A DNA stretch of 34,467 bases from a virus, in IMG/VR virus record IMGVR_UViG_3300020053_000033, positions 1 to 34,467 of that record. One strand, given 5' to 3'. The notes beneath the pieces are model-generated. The model was not told where the DNA came from. It saw nothing but the letters and a program-made list of their open reading frames with translations, and did no database searches. Positions 1 to 9,056 of the stretch are shown piece by piece. A program made the translations under genes and the position numbers. How positions within the stretch are numbered: position 1 is the stretch's first letter; each line of letters opens with the position of its first letter.

Positions 1-398
1 GGGTAAAACTTAGCCAATGCCTCTGATGCCGCAGCACTTGCCGCCGACGACTGAGCATATGCAAGGGCACTATCAATACTCCCCTCCACTTGCTCGCGCA
101 AATACCCATACGGCACTACAAGTTGCGTCTGGCCGCCAAATTCAACTTCTACTTCAGCATCGGTGCTTGTCAGCACCTGAACTATTGAACTGTTACTATC
201 GAACTCAACTTGCTGAATTAAACTTTCCATTTCCCCCAAGCGCACTGATGAAAGTGACCCGGAATCAATTTGATTGTTGTAAGCAATAATCGCGTTCTTC
301 ACCCCCAACATTGCCGCATTCATTTTCTGTTGAAACTCTGAGCCGACATCCTCAGTCAGTAACTCAAATTCCGGCACCGGCAATTTTTCTATAATCAT
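1..398 (-). CDS. Phage tail protein, 3' part missing (tail-fibre or tail-tip candidate)
   Basis: An open frame starts at ATG 398-396 and runs off the left edge, giving 132 residues (MIIEKLPVPEFELLTEDVG at the N-terminus). The start abuts the TAA of the preceding tail gene, so the two are translationally linked. The C-terminal part visible here becomes very rich in Ala and Ser (about residues 111-128, AYAQSSAASAAASEALAK), a composition common in helical shaft segments of tail-fibre and central-fibre proteins. It is the most promoter-distal structural gene visible, where host-recognition proteins usually sit in siphophages. No named domain is recognised. The tail role is inferred from position and composition. 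Confidence 0.55.
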   Translation of the reverse strand, partial: MIIEKLPVPEFELLTEDVGSEFQQKMNAAMLGVKNAIIAYNNQIDSGSLSSVRLGEMESLIQQVEFDSNSSIVQVLTSTDAEVEVEFGGQTQLVVPYGYLREQVEGSIDSALAYAQSSAASAAASEALAKFY

Positions 399-1238
399 TT
401 AGCATTCCTCCACAGACACAGCAGTGCTGCTGTTGTTGAAACTGGTTGATGTAACGGGGGGCAAAGCAGTGAATTTGCAAGCAAACGAGTGCTCGATCTC
501 TTTGTGAGTACCTTCTTCGGGATATAGACTGATAAACCAGTCGCGGCTAAGCTTTGCATGCCGTATAGCAGCAATCAGCCCAGGCCTGTCCTCTTCATTT
601 ATATAGGCAAGCGAAAAGCTCACTTTGCGCCAGGTTGCGGTTGCATTGCTGAACAGCCCACCATCGTCGGTGCGCTGCTGGGTTTCGTTGCTGCCAAATG
701 CGAAGGTGCTGCCCCAGGAAAAATTGACGTCAGGCGAGTAATGCCTGCCCATATAAATGCGTGTTAAATCAAGCTGGCCGGATTCATTCAGCGGGTCTTG
801 CACAGTTAATCGGTAGGAGCTGGCAAATACGTCGCCAAACCAAAGCTGGCTGTATTTTGTTGCCCAGCCGTCCAGCAGCGAACTCACAACAGGCTGTAAA
901 CGCCAGTCCCACTCGCCGTAAGTAGTTTGGGGTAATGCATCCACCCAGCCGCTGTCAAACACCGTACTGCCTGTCTGATCTGCATTGCCAAAAAGCTCAA
1001 GCCTGAACTTTGCTGCTGCTGTCCAGTTATGGCGCCACAGCACCAGGGCAGTAATTAGTCGGATGTTAGTAAAGTCACCCTTAAGCACAAACTCGGTGGA
1101 TGTGACGCGAAAAATACGGCTGTTGTTGTAAAACTGCAGGTTGGTCACAGGCAACGTAGCAACTGCAGAGCCGGTGACAAGCTCTACACTGGCTTCATCA
1201 AAATCATTTACAACTAACATTCTGATGTTATTACTCAC
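399..1238 (-). CDS. Tail-tip / minor tail structural protein, unknown family
   Basis: About 279 residues from GTG 1238-1236. This start overlaps the upstream TGA (GTGA) and has GGAG 8 bases upstream; an in-frame TTG at 1259 is possible but less likely. The protein is rich in aromatic and beta-strand residues with few charges (for example RIFRVTSTEFVL, YSQLWFGDVFASSYRLTV, YINEEDRPGLIAAI), suggesting beta-sandwich folds, and it has no signal peptide or membrane segment. It lies between the hub-like tail protein and the putative fibre, so a distal-tail or baseplate-like role is likely. No family is named with confidence. A discoidin-like adhesive fold is possible but unproven. Confidence 0.6.
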   Translation of the reverse strand: MSNNIRMLVVNDFDEASVELVTGSAVATLPVTNLQFYNNSRIFRVTSTEFVLKGDFTNIRLITALVLWRHNWTAAAKFRLELFGNADQTGSTVFDSGWVDALPQTTYGEWDWRLQPVVSSLLDGWATKYSQLWFGDVFASSYRLTVQDPLNESGQLDLTRIYMGRHYSPDVNFSWGSTFAFGSNETQQRTDDGGLFSNATATWRKVSFSLAYINEEDRPGLIAAIRHAKLSRDWFISLYPEEGTHKEIEHSFACKFTALPPVTSTSFNNSSTAVSVEEC

Positions 1239-2662
1239 TGCCAGTACTCCACGTTGCAAGTGCCGTCTGTTGCGGCATCTATTAGTTTTGTTATTACCGC
1301 CCGGTCACCATTAATCCCTGGTTTATCCAACTGGGCGCACACGCCTGGCAACCACTGAAAAGGAGCTGCAAATTGCTTCAATTCATACACAAATCTTGGG
1401 ATTGCAGAGAGAGCAAGGCGGCGTGATATTTCAGCACTGGCAGCAGCTGCAGTGACAATCAGTGAGGTCACATTAATAGATGAAGCCTGCGGATAATTTT
1501 CAAGCACAGACGGCTGGGTCAGCGTTGCTGTTTTAGCGGCTGCAGCCAGCTCTGCAGCTAACTCAGGATCCGTTTCATGCACTACCCCGGCAATACTGCT
1601 GAGCTGTGTCCAGTTGCGTTTAAACGCCAATGTGATCGCATACAAAGGGTTAATAACCCGGCGAATTTTTGTGGTACCAAACACAGTCTGGTCGGCCGTG
1701 AGCTGCACCGCTGATAGTGCCGGAACACCATTAAATGCTCGCACTTGAAACTGGCCAGTGCGATCAAATAGCCAGTAGGCACCTACGCTGCTGCAAATTT
1801 CATCCAGTACTTGCTCTGCGGTTTGTTCAGTAGTGATGTACATGCCAAGCAAGTAGCCTGGCAGCGCGCTGATATCGACGGCAATGCCCCGTAATGATGC
1901 TATGTAACCAATAAAATCCGCAGCTGTTTGCAGCCATAGCCCACTGACAACAGCGCCATCCACGTCTATTGTTACGTCGCCAATCGGGTAAACAGTAAAG
2001 GTGATCGTGCTGTCGTCAAGGTCTACGGTATAGTCAGCCTCTGGCACTGCGGCACCATTAAAGCGCACAGCTGTTACAGCGGCAGACTGTACTGTATTGA
2101 ATTGGTAGGTGTGTGTCGCTGCATCAATCAGCAGTGGTTTAATGTTAAAACACCGGCCCAGGCAGAGCGGTTTCAGCTGATCCACAGCAGCGCCGCCTGT
2201 ATAGCGGGCAGCAAGCAGAGAGGTTTGAAATACATCTGCAGCATCGCGGAATTTAATGCGGATTTTTGTTTGCTCGGGCGTAATGCCGTCACAGATACCA
2301 GCGATAATCTGCATAAAATCGGCTTTTGGCCATGCTTTGTCGCCCAGGTAAATCCGGACACTGCGGCCATACACGGCTTTGTTGACCAACTGCAATGTTT
2401 CTGGCTGCAAAATCAGTTCAATATCGCTACTTTTACTGACGCTGCGTCCAGTAAAAACTTCATTTAAAGAGCGTTCAAACTGAACAGTGCCGGTTACAAA
2501 CGGATCATATGATGTATGCGCCGGGCTATCTGTAGCAGTGCTGACAAACGCTGCATTGCTAAAGTACGCCGTTTTCAAAACACCAGCGTCGCGGTAATCC
2601 AGCTCTACCAGCACACAGCGAAAATTACCCTGGGCGTTTAACCAACTATTAAAATCAACCAT
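1235..2662 (-). CDS. Tail-tip hub-like structural protein
   Basis: 475 residues, starting one base inside the stop of the tape-measure gene (TGATG overlap). The N-terminal part (about 1-170) has alternating strands typical of distal tail proteins. A central motif around residues 165-190 (LCLGRCFNIKPLLIDAATHT) resembles a segment I associate with tail proteins encoded just after the tape measure in transposable siphophages of the D3112/B3 type. The C-terminal half contains a long alpha/beta region ending in a strand-rich part (GTCNVEYWQ). It probably closes the tail tube at its tip and joins the fibre or baseplate proteins. Position right after the tape measure supports the call; exact hub versus distal-tail identity is uncertain. 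Confidence 0.65.
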   Translation of the reverse strand: MVDFNSWLNAQGNFRCVLVELDYRDAGVLKTAYFSNAAFVSTATDSPAHTSYDPFVTGTVQFERSLNEVFTGRSVSKSSDIELILQPETLQLVNKAVYGRSVRIYLGDKAWPKADFMQIIAGICDGITPEQTKIRIKFRDAADVFQTSLLAARYTGGAAVDQLKPLCLGRCFNIKPLLIDAATHTYQFNTVQSAAVTAVRFNGAAVPEADYTVDLDDSTITFTVYPIGDVTIDVDGAVVSGLWLQTAADFIGYIASLRGIAVDISALPGYLLGMYITTEQTAEQVLDEICSSVGAYWLFDRTGQFQVRAFNGVPALSAVQLTADQTVFGTTKIRRVINPLYAITLAFKRNWTQLSSIAGVVHETDPELAAELAAAAKTATLTQPSVLENYPQASSINVTSLIVTAAAASAEISRRLALSAIPRFVYELKQFAAPFQWLPGVCAQLDKPGINGDRAVITKLIDAATDGTCNVEYWQ

Positions 2663-5600
2663 CAGCTCACCCTCTGCAACGCCATCAGCTGGGCGTTAGA
2701 ATCAGCGAGTTCTCTGCTCATTGTTTCGTTTGCTTCAGTCAATTGCTGTATTGCGCTATTAGTTGCCAGGGCGATTTGCTGTAGTCTTTGTAGTTCAGCA
2801 ACTGCGTTTGGTTCCGTTGGGCCACCTGGTCCTTCTGGCGGAGGGGTGTAGGTTACGTTGACGACAACATCAACTGTTGGAGCGGGCACTACTACAGGCG
2901 CTGGCGGGTTTGCCACTTGAATTGCTATGGTGCTCAAGCTGCTGTTGCTGACATCTAAATTATCCGCCACTTCACGCATCACTGTGCCTGTTTGCACCGT
3001 ACCGTCCCGTACACTCGTGTCCAATAGCAGCAACGCATCCAGTTGCTGCTGCAGAGCTTCAACAACCGCATCTGTTTGGGCAGGCATTTCCGCCCGAATA
3101 GCGGCAAGCTCCGTTTCAAGCAGGGCACTCACTTCCGCTGTGGATGTGTTGAACTGTGCAGTTAAGGCATTTACTGCAGCCGTGTTTTCGGAAGTGGCCA
3201 ACGCACCCAATGAATCAGTACGTCCTGCTAACAGCTCTAACTGAGCAATAGTTTGCCGCGCCAGGGCAATTTTGGTTTCTTCATAAGCCGCTATGGCGGG
3301 ATGTGGCGCTGGCGCTGTTGGTTCAGCAAACGTCATACCGCCCAGTTCGTTGAATGTACCCAGCACACTGTCAAACACAGCGCTATAGCCGGATGGGTCG
3401 TAGTCACGGCTCATCTGCAGCAGCTGTTCACCCAGGCTTTGCACCTGCCCATATGCTTCAGCATCCCCACCACGCGCTTTTGCCACTGCGGTATTGTATT
3501 GGCTTTGCAGCTGCTGCAGGCGCTCACCCGATGTCAGCGTCGACAAGTCGCTGTAAAGCAGTGCAGCCGCCGCATCCTTCATAGCAAGCGCGGCATCTTT
3601 TAGAGCGTTAAATTGGTCCAGTTGGGTTTCGTACAATTCTTCACGGGCGGCTTGCTCGGCATTGATTGCCTCCATGTTTTTGTCCATGGCCTCAAGCTCA
3701 GCGCTGTAGCGGTCTAACATGGCGGCTTTTAACTTGCCGATCACATCCAGCTGAGCAGTGGCAGTGCCGGTTCCCAGTTGCGCCGTTAACCCAGCAACCT
3801 GATCACCGTAGTAACTCACAGCGTCAAACTCAGGCAGCGTTTTGCGGATGTTTAAAATGTCAGCACGGATAGTTCCAGCCATTGCACTGATACTGTCAAG
3901 CACTTGCGCCAACGCCTGGCCTAACTGCTCAACAGTGCGCTGATAATCAGAAACCAACGAACTCATTGCAGTTTCAGCACTGGCAATGCTTTTGTTCATA
4001 TACTCGGAGGCAAGCGCATCGCGTTTTTTATTGTAAAGCTGCGCCAGCAGTGCAGTGCTTGCACCTAATTCTTCAGCTTCTGCTTTGGCGTCCATGTACC
4101 ACTGGTTTAAATCGTCCATAGCCAATTCAAACGGACTAAAGTCCATTCTCACCAGTTCGCTCTGAATATCGCTGTTAAACTTGTTGCGCTCTGCAGCCAG
4201 TTTTTGCTCAGCTTCTGCCGCTTTTTCTGCCGCTTTGGCAGCATCTTCTGCAGCGTCGTAAAACTCGTCCATCATTGGCACTAAGGACATCAGTGCGGCA
4301 AACATGGCTTGGCCTGCATCAGTAGTTAAGTCCAGGCCATCAACCAGGGCTTTAAACCCATCCCGTGTAGTAGGCAGAGTTAAACCCATCGACTTAAACT
4401 GCTCGTCAATTTGCTTCTGCATCGCCGCCATTTGCTCGCTTTCGCTGTAGAAAGCTTCAAAATACTTGCTGGTTGCACTGCTGAATTCTTCGATACCACC
4501 CATCAGTTCAATAAGCGACTGTGCAACACGGATCTGAACTTCTGACGTAACAGAGCCAAAGCGGGCCAGCTCAAGCCCAAGCGAATCCATGCTCGCATTA
4601 AAGACTGCCTGTTCCTGAGCAACACGGATCAGCGTGTCGTATAGTCCTTCACCCATTTTTTGGAATTCAGCAATGCCAGGCACCAGGTACTTGGCCATTA
4701 AATCGCCTTGCTGGCTGAACAGAGCTTGCAGCTCTTCTTCTATTTCATCACCTGACAAACCTTTAAAACTGATTTTCGGCAGGCTGATCACAAAGTTTTC
4801 TAAGTCGCGCGTGGTCGTAAGGCCCAGCAGCTTTACAGCATCAGTCACAGAGTTGCCTATGTAGCTAAACACACGACCAAATTCCGCACGCACTTCTTCA
4901 TCCAGATCACGATATTCGGTTTTTTCTGAGGTCTTTTTAGATAACCCGAATAACTTTTTCTTCGTCACTTTTATAGTGTCGTACAGCGTGGCATCAACCA
5001 AACCAGACGCTAAAATGTCTCCCAGCTCTTGGGCCGCAAATGAAATACCTGAGTCCACTAACTCTTTTTTAGTCGAACCGAAAAGCCCACCGAGAATTTT
5101 ATTGCCAATACTGCCAAGCAGGCCACCCAAAAACTTATCTGCGATACCACCCAATAACAGATCGTCCATCTGCAGGTTGTAGTCTTTACTTAAATCGCCC
5201 TGGTAATTGCCTTCATCAAAATTGCCGTAGCTAGCAACAAGGTTCACAGCGAGGTTTTTAATTCCCGCTGATAAATCCCTGATGGCCGTATTAATGCTGC
5301 GCAGCTCGGCATACTGATCCAGTTCTAAGCTTTCGATGCGTTCTAAACTGTTCGCAATTGATTCTGACTTGGCTGAGCTATCGCCCAGGACAGTGCCTGT
5401 GCCTTGACTTGCTTGGCGGTCTTGTGCAGACGGGCCACCTGATGATGATCCGGTAAAGACACCAAGGCCAGCCATGATCGCAATCATTGCTGCACCGGAT
5501 GCAAAGTTAAGCGGGAAAGGCGCAGCAAAGGCGCTTGTAATAGCTTCAAGTGCATTGGCTGCAGTACGCTGAATCGACATGGCCAGCTCAATAGCACTAA

Positions 5601-8169
5601 AGGTCATTTCCATTCTGTGCAGTGCCTGACGGCCTTTTGATTGCTCGCTAAACATTGACTTAGCAGCACCCGTAATGCCAGCCATGTGGCCAATCTGCGA
5701 CTGATAGTTTTCTTTTTCTAAGCGGCCTTTTTCCCTTTCAATATCAGTCAGCGCCTTGGTTTTTATGGCACTGTCTTTTAGCAGGTCAACTCTGGCTTTT
5801 TCCTTATCCAGCTTTTCCAGTTGTTTTGCGTATTCCAATTGGCCTTTGGTCATTTCGTTCAGCTGTTGAGCCACACGGCCAAAGGCTTCTACTATGACTT
5901 GGCCAGCGCCATCAGCAGCGGTTTGAATGGCAGTGATGCCTTCCAGATATTCATTAAAGGCTCCGCTGGTGATTTCTTCTGTAATAGTAATTTGTTCATT
6001 CAGCAGCTGCTGCGCCCGCACCTGGGCTTCTATGGCCTCCAGCATCGCTGGGTCGCCACCTTTAAGCTGGTACAGCGCCTTTTGCACTTCGTACTCTTTT
6101 GCGCCCTGGGTTAAACGGATGCCTAAAAGCTCGGTTTCCTTCTTCATCGCATCCAAAGTTTCTTTACCAGTCACTGCCAGCTTTTTCTTTTCCAGCAGCT
6201 TTAGTTCGTTCTCTGCAGCTTTCAAACGCTCCGGGTTAACACCAGTAAATTGTGCCAGGGCTTTTTGCAGTTCGTACTCGGCTTCGCCTTTTTGCAAGCG
6301 CACATCTAATAAGCCCAGCTCTTGCTGCATCTGCTTTAAATGATTGTCTAAATTCAGGGTGGCTGTGGCGGCTTTGTATTGCTCGGCATAGGCTTTGATA
6401 GCGGCAGCTGCGTTCTCTGGCAGTGTTGTGGCTTCTGTGAACTGGGCTTTAAACAACTCTAAGTCAACACCTGTTAGGACTGCACCAGTGGCACTAATAG
6501 CTTCAGCGTTGAGTTTTTGCTGGTTGTATAGCTTTAACAGCTCATCTTTGAAAGCGGTGGTGGACGTTGAGTTATTAGTTAGCCGGTCACTGTAGTCATC
6601 AAGTGCTGGCAAGCCTGCATTAAAGTTCTTATTCAGCGTTTCAATCACTGTATTCAGTTCAGCTTTTTTTGCATTCAACTGACTTAAAAGCAGCGTGGCG
6701 GCAGCCAGCTCTGCTGAATCAATTGGACTACCCACACCACCAAACTGCGACATGTTCACTGTTGTTTTACTACGAGCAGCATCTACTTTTGCCTGGGCAG
6801 CTTCAATTTGTCCGGCCAGCTCGTTCAACTGGCGGCTTGCGTCCTGGTATGTCGCTGCTTTCGCCTGGTTGCTCATGCGCTCAAACGATGCGGCCAGATC
6901 GTCGTTTTTCTTCTTCACTTCTTCGGCAGCGTCTTCGTAAACACTGAAAGCTACTGCAGCGGTACCAAGCACACCCACCAGCAACCCCACAGGGCCTAAG
7001 ACTAAGCGCTGCGCCATTGCTAAAGCATTTAAAGCGACAGTTGAAGTGCCAGCTGTGGTTGTTACTAAGCCCAGCGCCGACACAGTTCTGACAGACTGCG
7101 TATTCATTAACAGCGCATTTTGGAACACCAGGTACTGACTACCGGCATATTTTAAGAATGCCGCTGCGCCAGCGACGCCAACTATAGTGACCAGCAACTC
7201 AGCTGTTTGCACTATGGCTTGAAGTTGAGGGTTTAGCTCTTCCAATGGTTCGGTGCTGATGCTACTTAGCGCCTCAGCCACATCAACAATGCCTTCAGCC
7301 AAAAACGCAGTTGCGCCGTAAGCCTCGTTTTGTTTACCAATGTAATCGCTAGTGAAGTTAACCAGGCTTTGCAGTGCATCGCGCACTGTAGTGGGCATTT
7401 CTTTTACTGCAGCCAGGTTGGCCTGTTGGTTTTGCAATAAAGCATTGGTTAGCTCGGTGATGCTTAGCTTTCCTTCAATACCCAACTGGCGGATTTCAGC
7501 ACCTGTTTTGCCTGTCGACGCAGTTAAGTTGTCCAAAATGGTTGGCATGACGCCAAACAGAGTTTGCCAGGCATCTGACTCAACCCGGCCCTTTTGAATT
7601 GAGCCTGCCAAAGCGTCCTGCGCAGATGCAGCGCGGTCTGCACTAACAGCATTGGTAACTAACAACGCACTAAAGGAATCGGTAATGTCGATGCTTTGCG
7701 ATAACGAGTAGTTCATGTCGCGTAAAATAGGCGACATGCTGATAAAACCCTCACGGGTTTCAGTGATTGAGCGGAATGTATCGTTAGCACTTTTAATCAT
7801 GCGCTGCTGCACATAATCGTATTCGCCAGTAGTTTCTGTGGCCTGCTTTATCCTGGCAGCCATTTGGCCCCAGTCGTCTGATATATCAATTAATGCCAAG
7901 CCACCAACCGTACTGGCCATTAAACCTAACGCATTTCGCAAAAGCGACGTGTAGCGCTCAGCATTGGCGGCTGCAGTAGCGGTTTCTTCGGCGGCAGAGC
8001 TGGTAGTTTGTAATCCTGCAGCAGCCTTAGTACCGGCGGTTCCTACACCTGCAAGTTGCTGGGCTGTAGCGTTGGCAGACTGACCAACACTATTGATGTC
8101 TTTAACAACAACCTGACCACCAGCTGTCGTAAAGCGTATTGCGACGTTCAGGTCGTTGTTATCACTCAT
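2662..8169 (-). CDS. Tail tape measure protein (very long)
   Basis: About 1,835 residues from ATG 8169-8167 (MSDNNDLNVAIRF), chosen because the preceding frame ends at 8178 and GAGAGG lies upstream. A longer frame to 8241 would overlap that gene. Residues about 65-260 match the tape-measure N-terminal domain style (ALGLMASTVGGLALIDISDDW, then WQTLFGVMPTILDNL and GKTGAEIRQLGIEGKLSITEL). Two hydrophobic stretches follow (TIVGVAGAAAFLKY; LVLGPVGLLVGVLGTAAVAF) and another lies near mid-protein (GAAMIAIMAGLGVF); the rest is coiled coil rich in Ala, Gln and Glu. An internal duplication is visible at about 6040-6340, where QKGEAEYELQKALAQ and TQGAKEYEVQKALYQ recur. The protein sets tail length and is ejected with the DNA. 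It ends overlapping the hub gene by one base. Confidence 0.95.
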   Translation of the reverse strand: MSDNNDLNVAIRFTTAGGQVVVKDINSVGQSANATAQQLAGVGTAGTKAAAGLQTTSSAAEETATAAANAERYTSLLRNALGLMASTVGGLALIDISDDWGQMAARIKQATETTGEYDYVQQRMIKSANDTFRSITETREGFISMSPILRDMNYSLSQSIDITDSFSALLVTNAVSADRAASAQDALAGSIQKGRVESDAWQTLFGVMPTILDNLTASTGKTGAEIRQLGIEGKLSITELTNALLQNQQANLAAVKEMPTTVRDALQSLVNFTSDYIGKQNEAYGATAFLAEGIVDVAEALSSISTEPLEELNPQLQAIVQTAELLVTIVGVAGAAAFLKYAGSQYLVFQNALLMNTQSVRTVSALGLVTTTAGTSTVALNALAMAQRLVLGPVGLLVGVLGTAAVAFSVYEDAAEEVKKKNDDLAASFERMSNQAKAATYQDASRQLNELAGQIEAAQAKVDAARSKTTVNMSQFGGVGSPIDSAELAAATLLLSQLNAKKAELNTVIETLNKNFNAGLPALDDYSDRLTNNSTSTTAFKDELLKLYNQQKLNAEAISATGAVLTGVDLELFKAQFTEATTLPENAAAAIKAYAEQYKAATATLNLDNHLKQMQQELGLLDVRLQKGEAEYELQKALAQFTGVNPERLKAAENELKLLEKKKLAVTGKETLDAMKKETELLGIRLTQGAKEYEVQKALYQLKGGDPAMLEAIEAQVRAQQLLNEQITITEEITSGAFNEYLEGITAIQTAADGAGQVIVEAFGRVAQQLNEMTKGQLEYAKQLEKLDKEKARVDLLKDSAIKTKALTDIEREKGRLEKENYQSQIGHMAGITGAAKSMFSEQSKGRQALHRMEMTFSAIELAMSIQRTAANALEAITSAFAAPFPLNFASGAAMIAIMAGLGVFTGSSSGGPSAQDRQASQGTGTVLGDSSAKSESIANSLERIESLELDQYAELRSINTAIRDLSAGIKNLAVNLVASYGNFDEGNYQGDLSKDYNLQMDDLLLGGIADKFLGGLLGSIGNKILGGLFGSTKKELVDSGISFAAQELGDILASGLVDATLYDTIKVTKKKLFGLSKKTSEKTEYRDLDEEVRAEFGRVFSYIGNSVTDAVKLLGLTTTRDLENFVISLPKISFKGLSGDEIEEELQALFSQQGDLMAKYLVPGIAEFQKMGEGLYDTLIRVAQEQAVFNASMDSLGLELARFGSVTSEVQIRVAQSLIELMGGIEEFSSATSKYFEAFYSESEQMAAMQKQIDEQFKSMGLTLPTTRDGFKALVDGLDLTTDAGQAMFAALMSLVPMMDEFYDAAEDAAKAAEKAAEAEQKLAAERNKFNSDIQSELVRMDFSPFELAMDDLNQWYMDAKAEAEELGASTALLAQLYNKKRDALASEYMNKSIASAETAMSSLVSDYQRTVEQLGQALAQVLDSISAMAGTIRADILNIRKTLPEFDAVSYYGDQVAGLTAQLGTGTATAQLDVIGKLKAAMLDRYSAELEAMDKNMEAINAEQAAREELYETQLDQFNALKDAALAMKDAAAALLYSDLSTLTSGERLQQLQSQYNTAVAKARGGDAEAYGQVQSLGEQLLQMSRDYDPSGYSAVFDSVLGTFNELGGMTFAEPTAPAPHPAIAAYEETKIALARQTIAQLELLAGRTDSLGALATSENTAAVNALTAQFNTSTAEVSALLETELAAIRAEMPAQTDAVVEALQQQLDALLLLDTSVRDGTVQTGTVMREVADNLDVSNSSLSTIAIQVANPPAPVVVPAPTVDVVVNVTYTPPPEGPGGPTEPNAVAELQRLQQIALATNSAIQQLTEANETMSRELADSNAQLMALQRVS

Positions 8170-8177
8170 GCTGATGC

Positions 8178-8546
8178 TTACCTCTCTTGTTCGCTCCAGG
8201 CTGCCAACGCTGTTGATTCCAGCACTAACAGACCGCGCCATACTTTGTCTTTCAGCTCTACCGATAAATCAGCCCAGCCCGGCATCGAATTTGCCCGGCT
8301 TTCAACAGCCGTGTAGTTCAGTGCTACACGTACCGCCGACATACCGGCATAAACCCACTGTGTACATACCCTGTAAAACAGGCTGACGATATACACATTG
8401 CAGGGCTGTACCTCTGGCTCCTGGGATCTTTCATTAAAAACTTTCTGGATAATTTCCGGCGGCGCACCCGCAGCGGCCATAGATTCAGCAACACCCTGCG
8501 GGTTTTTCCGGCTGCCGGTAGCCCACCAGCGGGCTATTTCCTGGAG
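8178..8546 (-). CDS. Frameshift extension of the tail assembly chaperone (lambda T-like)
   Basis: This frame has no good start of its own. The first ATG (8480) has no Shine-Dalgarno, and the frame stays open upstream to the slippery sequence at 8546-8552. After a -1 shift the chaperone continues as LQEIARWWATGSRKNPQG and then MAAAGAPPEIIQKVF..., adding 122 residues to the first 136 for a 258-residue fusion. In lambda-like tails the longer product (gpGT) binds the tape measure and recruits tail-tube subunits. Here the extension lies directly before the tape-measure gene (8-base gap), as expected. The coordinates give the extension only; the full fusion spans 8178-8953. Confidence 0.82.
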   Translation of the reverse strand, partial: LQEIARWWATGSRKNPQGVAESMAAAGAPPEIIQKVFNERSQEPEVQPCNVYIVSLFYRVCTQWVYAGMSAVRVALNYTAVESRANSMPGWADLSVELKDKVWRGLLVLESTALAAWSEQER

Positions 8547-8552
8547 TTTTTT
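8519..8552 (-). promoter_or_regulatory. Programmed -1 ribosomal frameshift signal
   Basis: On the minus strand the zero frame reads ACA AAA AAC TCC AGG AAA TAG, giving the canonical heptamer A AAA AAC at 8552-8546. Nine bases downstream starts a 6-bp stem TAGCCC/GGGCTA with a 6-base loop (8536-8519) that contains the zero-frame stop. A second small stem CCGG-CAG-CCGG follows immediately. Slippery site, spacer and downstream structure all fit -1 frameshifting between chaperone frames. Confidence 0.82.
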
Positions 8553-8953
8553 GTGGCGATATCCTGTCTTCTGGCTTCGTTATATGCAGCCTGTATGGCA
8601 TCACTAACTTCTTTGCTGTTTAACAACTGCTTGATAGTTTCAGGGCTACTTACTGCGTCTTCTTGCCCATCTTTAAATGGCATTGGATGTTTTGGGTGCT
8701 TCTCAAAACCAAGAAAAACACGGCTCAGCTGTTCGCTAATGGTTTCAACCATGCCTTCGTAATCGCCAGTTTTCACTGCAGTTATTTTTTTTGCTAACTC
8801 AGTGCCTTCCTCAACAGAAACACTCTGGAATTTACCGATAAACCACGCCTCAGCGATAACCGTGTTACCTTTTTCGTCTAACTTATCTGTTGCCAAGCGA
8901 GCGCAGACCGGAAACTTAAAAACGTTTTTTGCCAACTCTGAAATTTGAAACAT
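8534..8953 (-). CDS. Tail assembly chaperone (lambda G-like)
   Basis: 139 residues from ATG 8953 with AGGAG six bases upstream. The protein is soluble and strongly charged, with a beta-rich N-terminal part (VFKFPVCARLATDKLDEKGN, AWFIGKFQSVSVEEG) and a helical C-terminal part ending ARRQDIATKNSRK. It lies between the tail tube gene and the tape measure, the universal place for the siphophage chaperone. The -1 frameshift site at its end lets a fraction of ribosomes make the longer fusion. Its family is assigned from position, size and the frameshift rather than from a recognised domain. Confidence 0.82.
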   Translation of the reverse strand: MFQISELAKNVFKFPVCARLATDKLDEKGNTVIAEAWFIGKFQSVSVEEGTELAKKITAVKTGDYEGMVETISEQLSRVFLGFEKHPKHPMPFKDGQEDAVSSPETIKQLLNSKEVSDAIQAAYNEARRQDIATKNSRK

Positions 8954-9000
8954 GGGTTACTCCTGGTTAATCATTTTTAAAAAGGTTTTTCAACTTAAGT

Positions 9001-9015
9001 GGGGCATCCAGCCCC
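9001..9015 (-). other. Stem-loop between tail tube and chaperone genes
   Basis: On the minus strand GGGGC-TGGAT-GCCCC forms a 5-bp GC stem with a 5-base loop, in the 103-base spacer after the tail tube stop (9057) and before the chaperone start (8953). It is not followed by a clean T-run (ACTTAAGTTGAAAAA), so it is more likely an mRNA-stabilising or attenuating structure than a strong terminator. It could let tail tube be made in excess over the chaperone. Confidence 0.4.
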
Positions 9016-9056
9016 ATACGATCCAGTCCCTTGTCTCTTCGCCGGGGTTTATTCTG

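Noticed and set aside
5927-6343. Ser/Phe-rich plus-strand frame of 138 residues inside the tape measure
   Set aside because: Composition is that of the complement of Ala/Glu/Lys coiled-coil codons; antisense shadow.
8178-8480. A separate 100-residue gene starting at ATG 8480
   Set aside because: No ribosome site precedes it, and the frame is open back to the A AAA AAC slippery site, so it is the frameshift extension of the chaperone.
8508-8536. H-type pseudoknot downstream of the frameshift site (loop GCTGG with CCGGC)
   Set aside because: The five pairs exist, but no bases are left to span the first stem, so the geometry is unlikely. Two simple stems explain the region.
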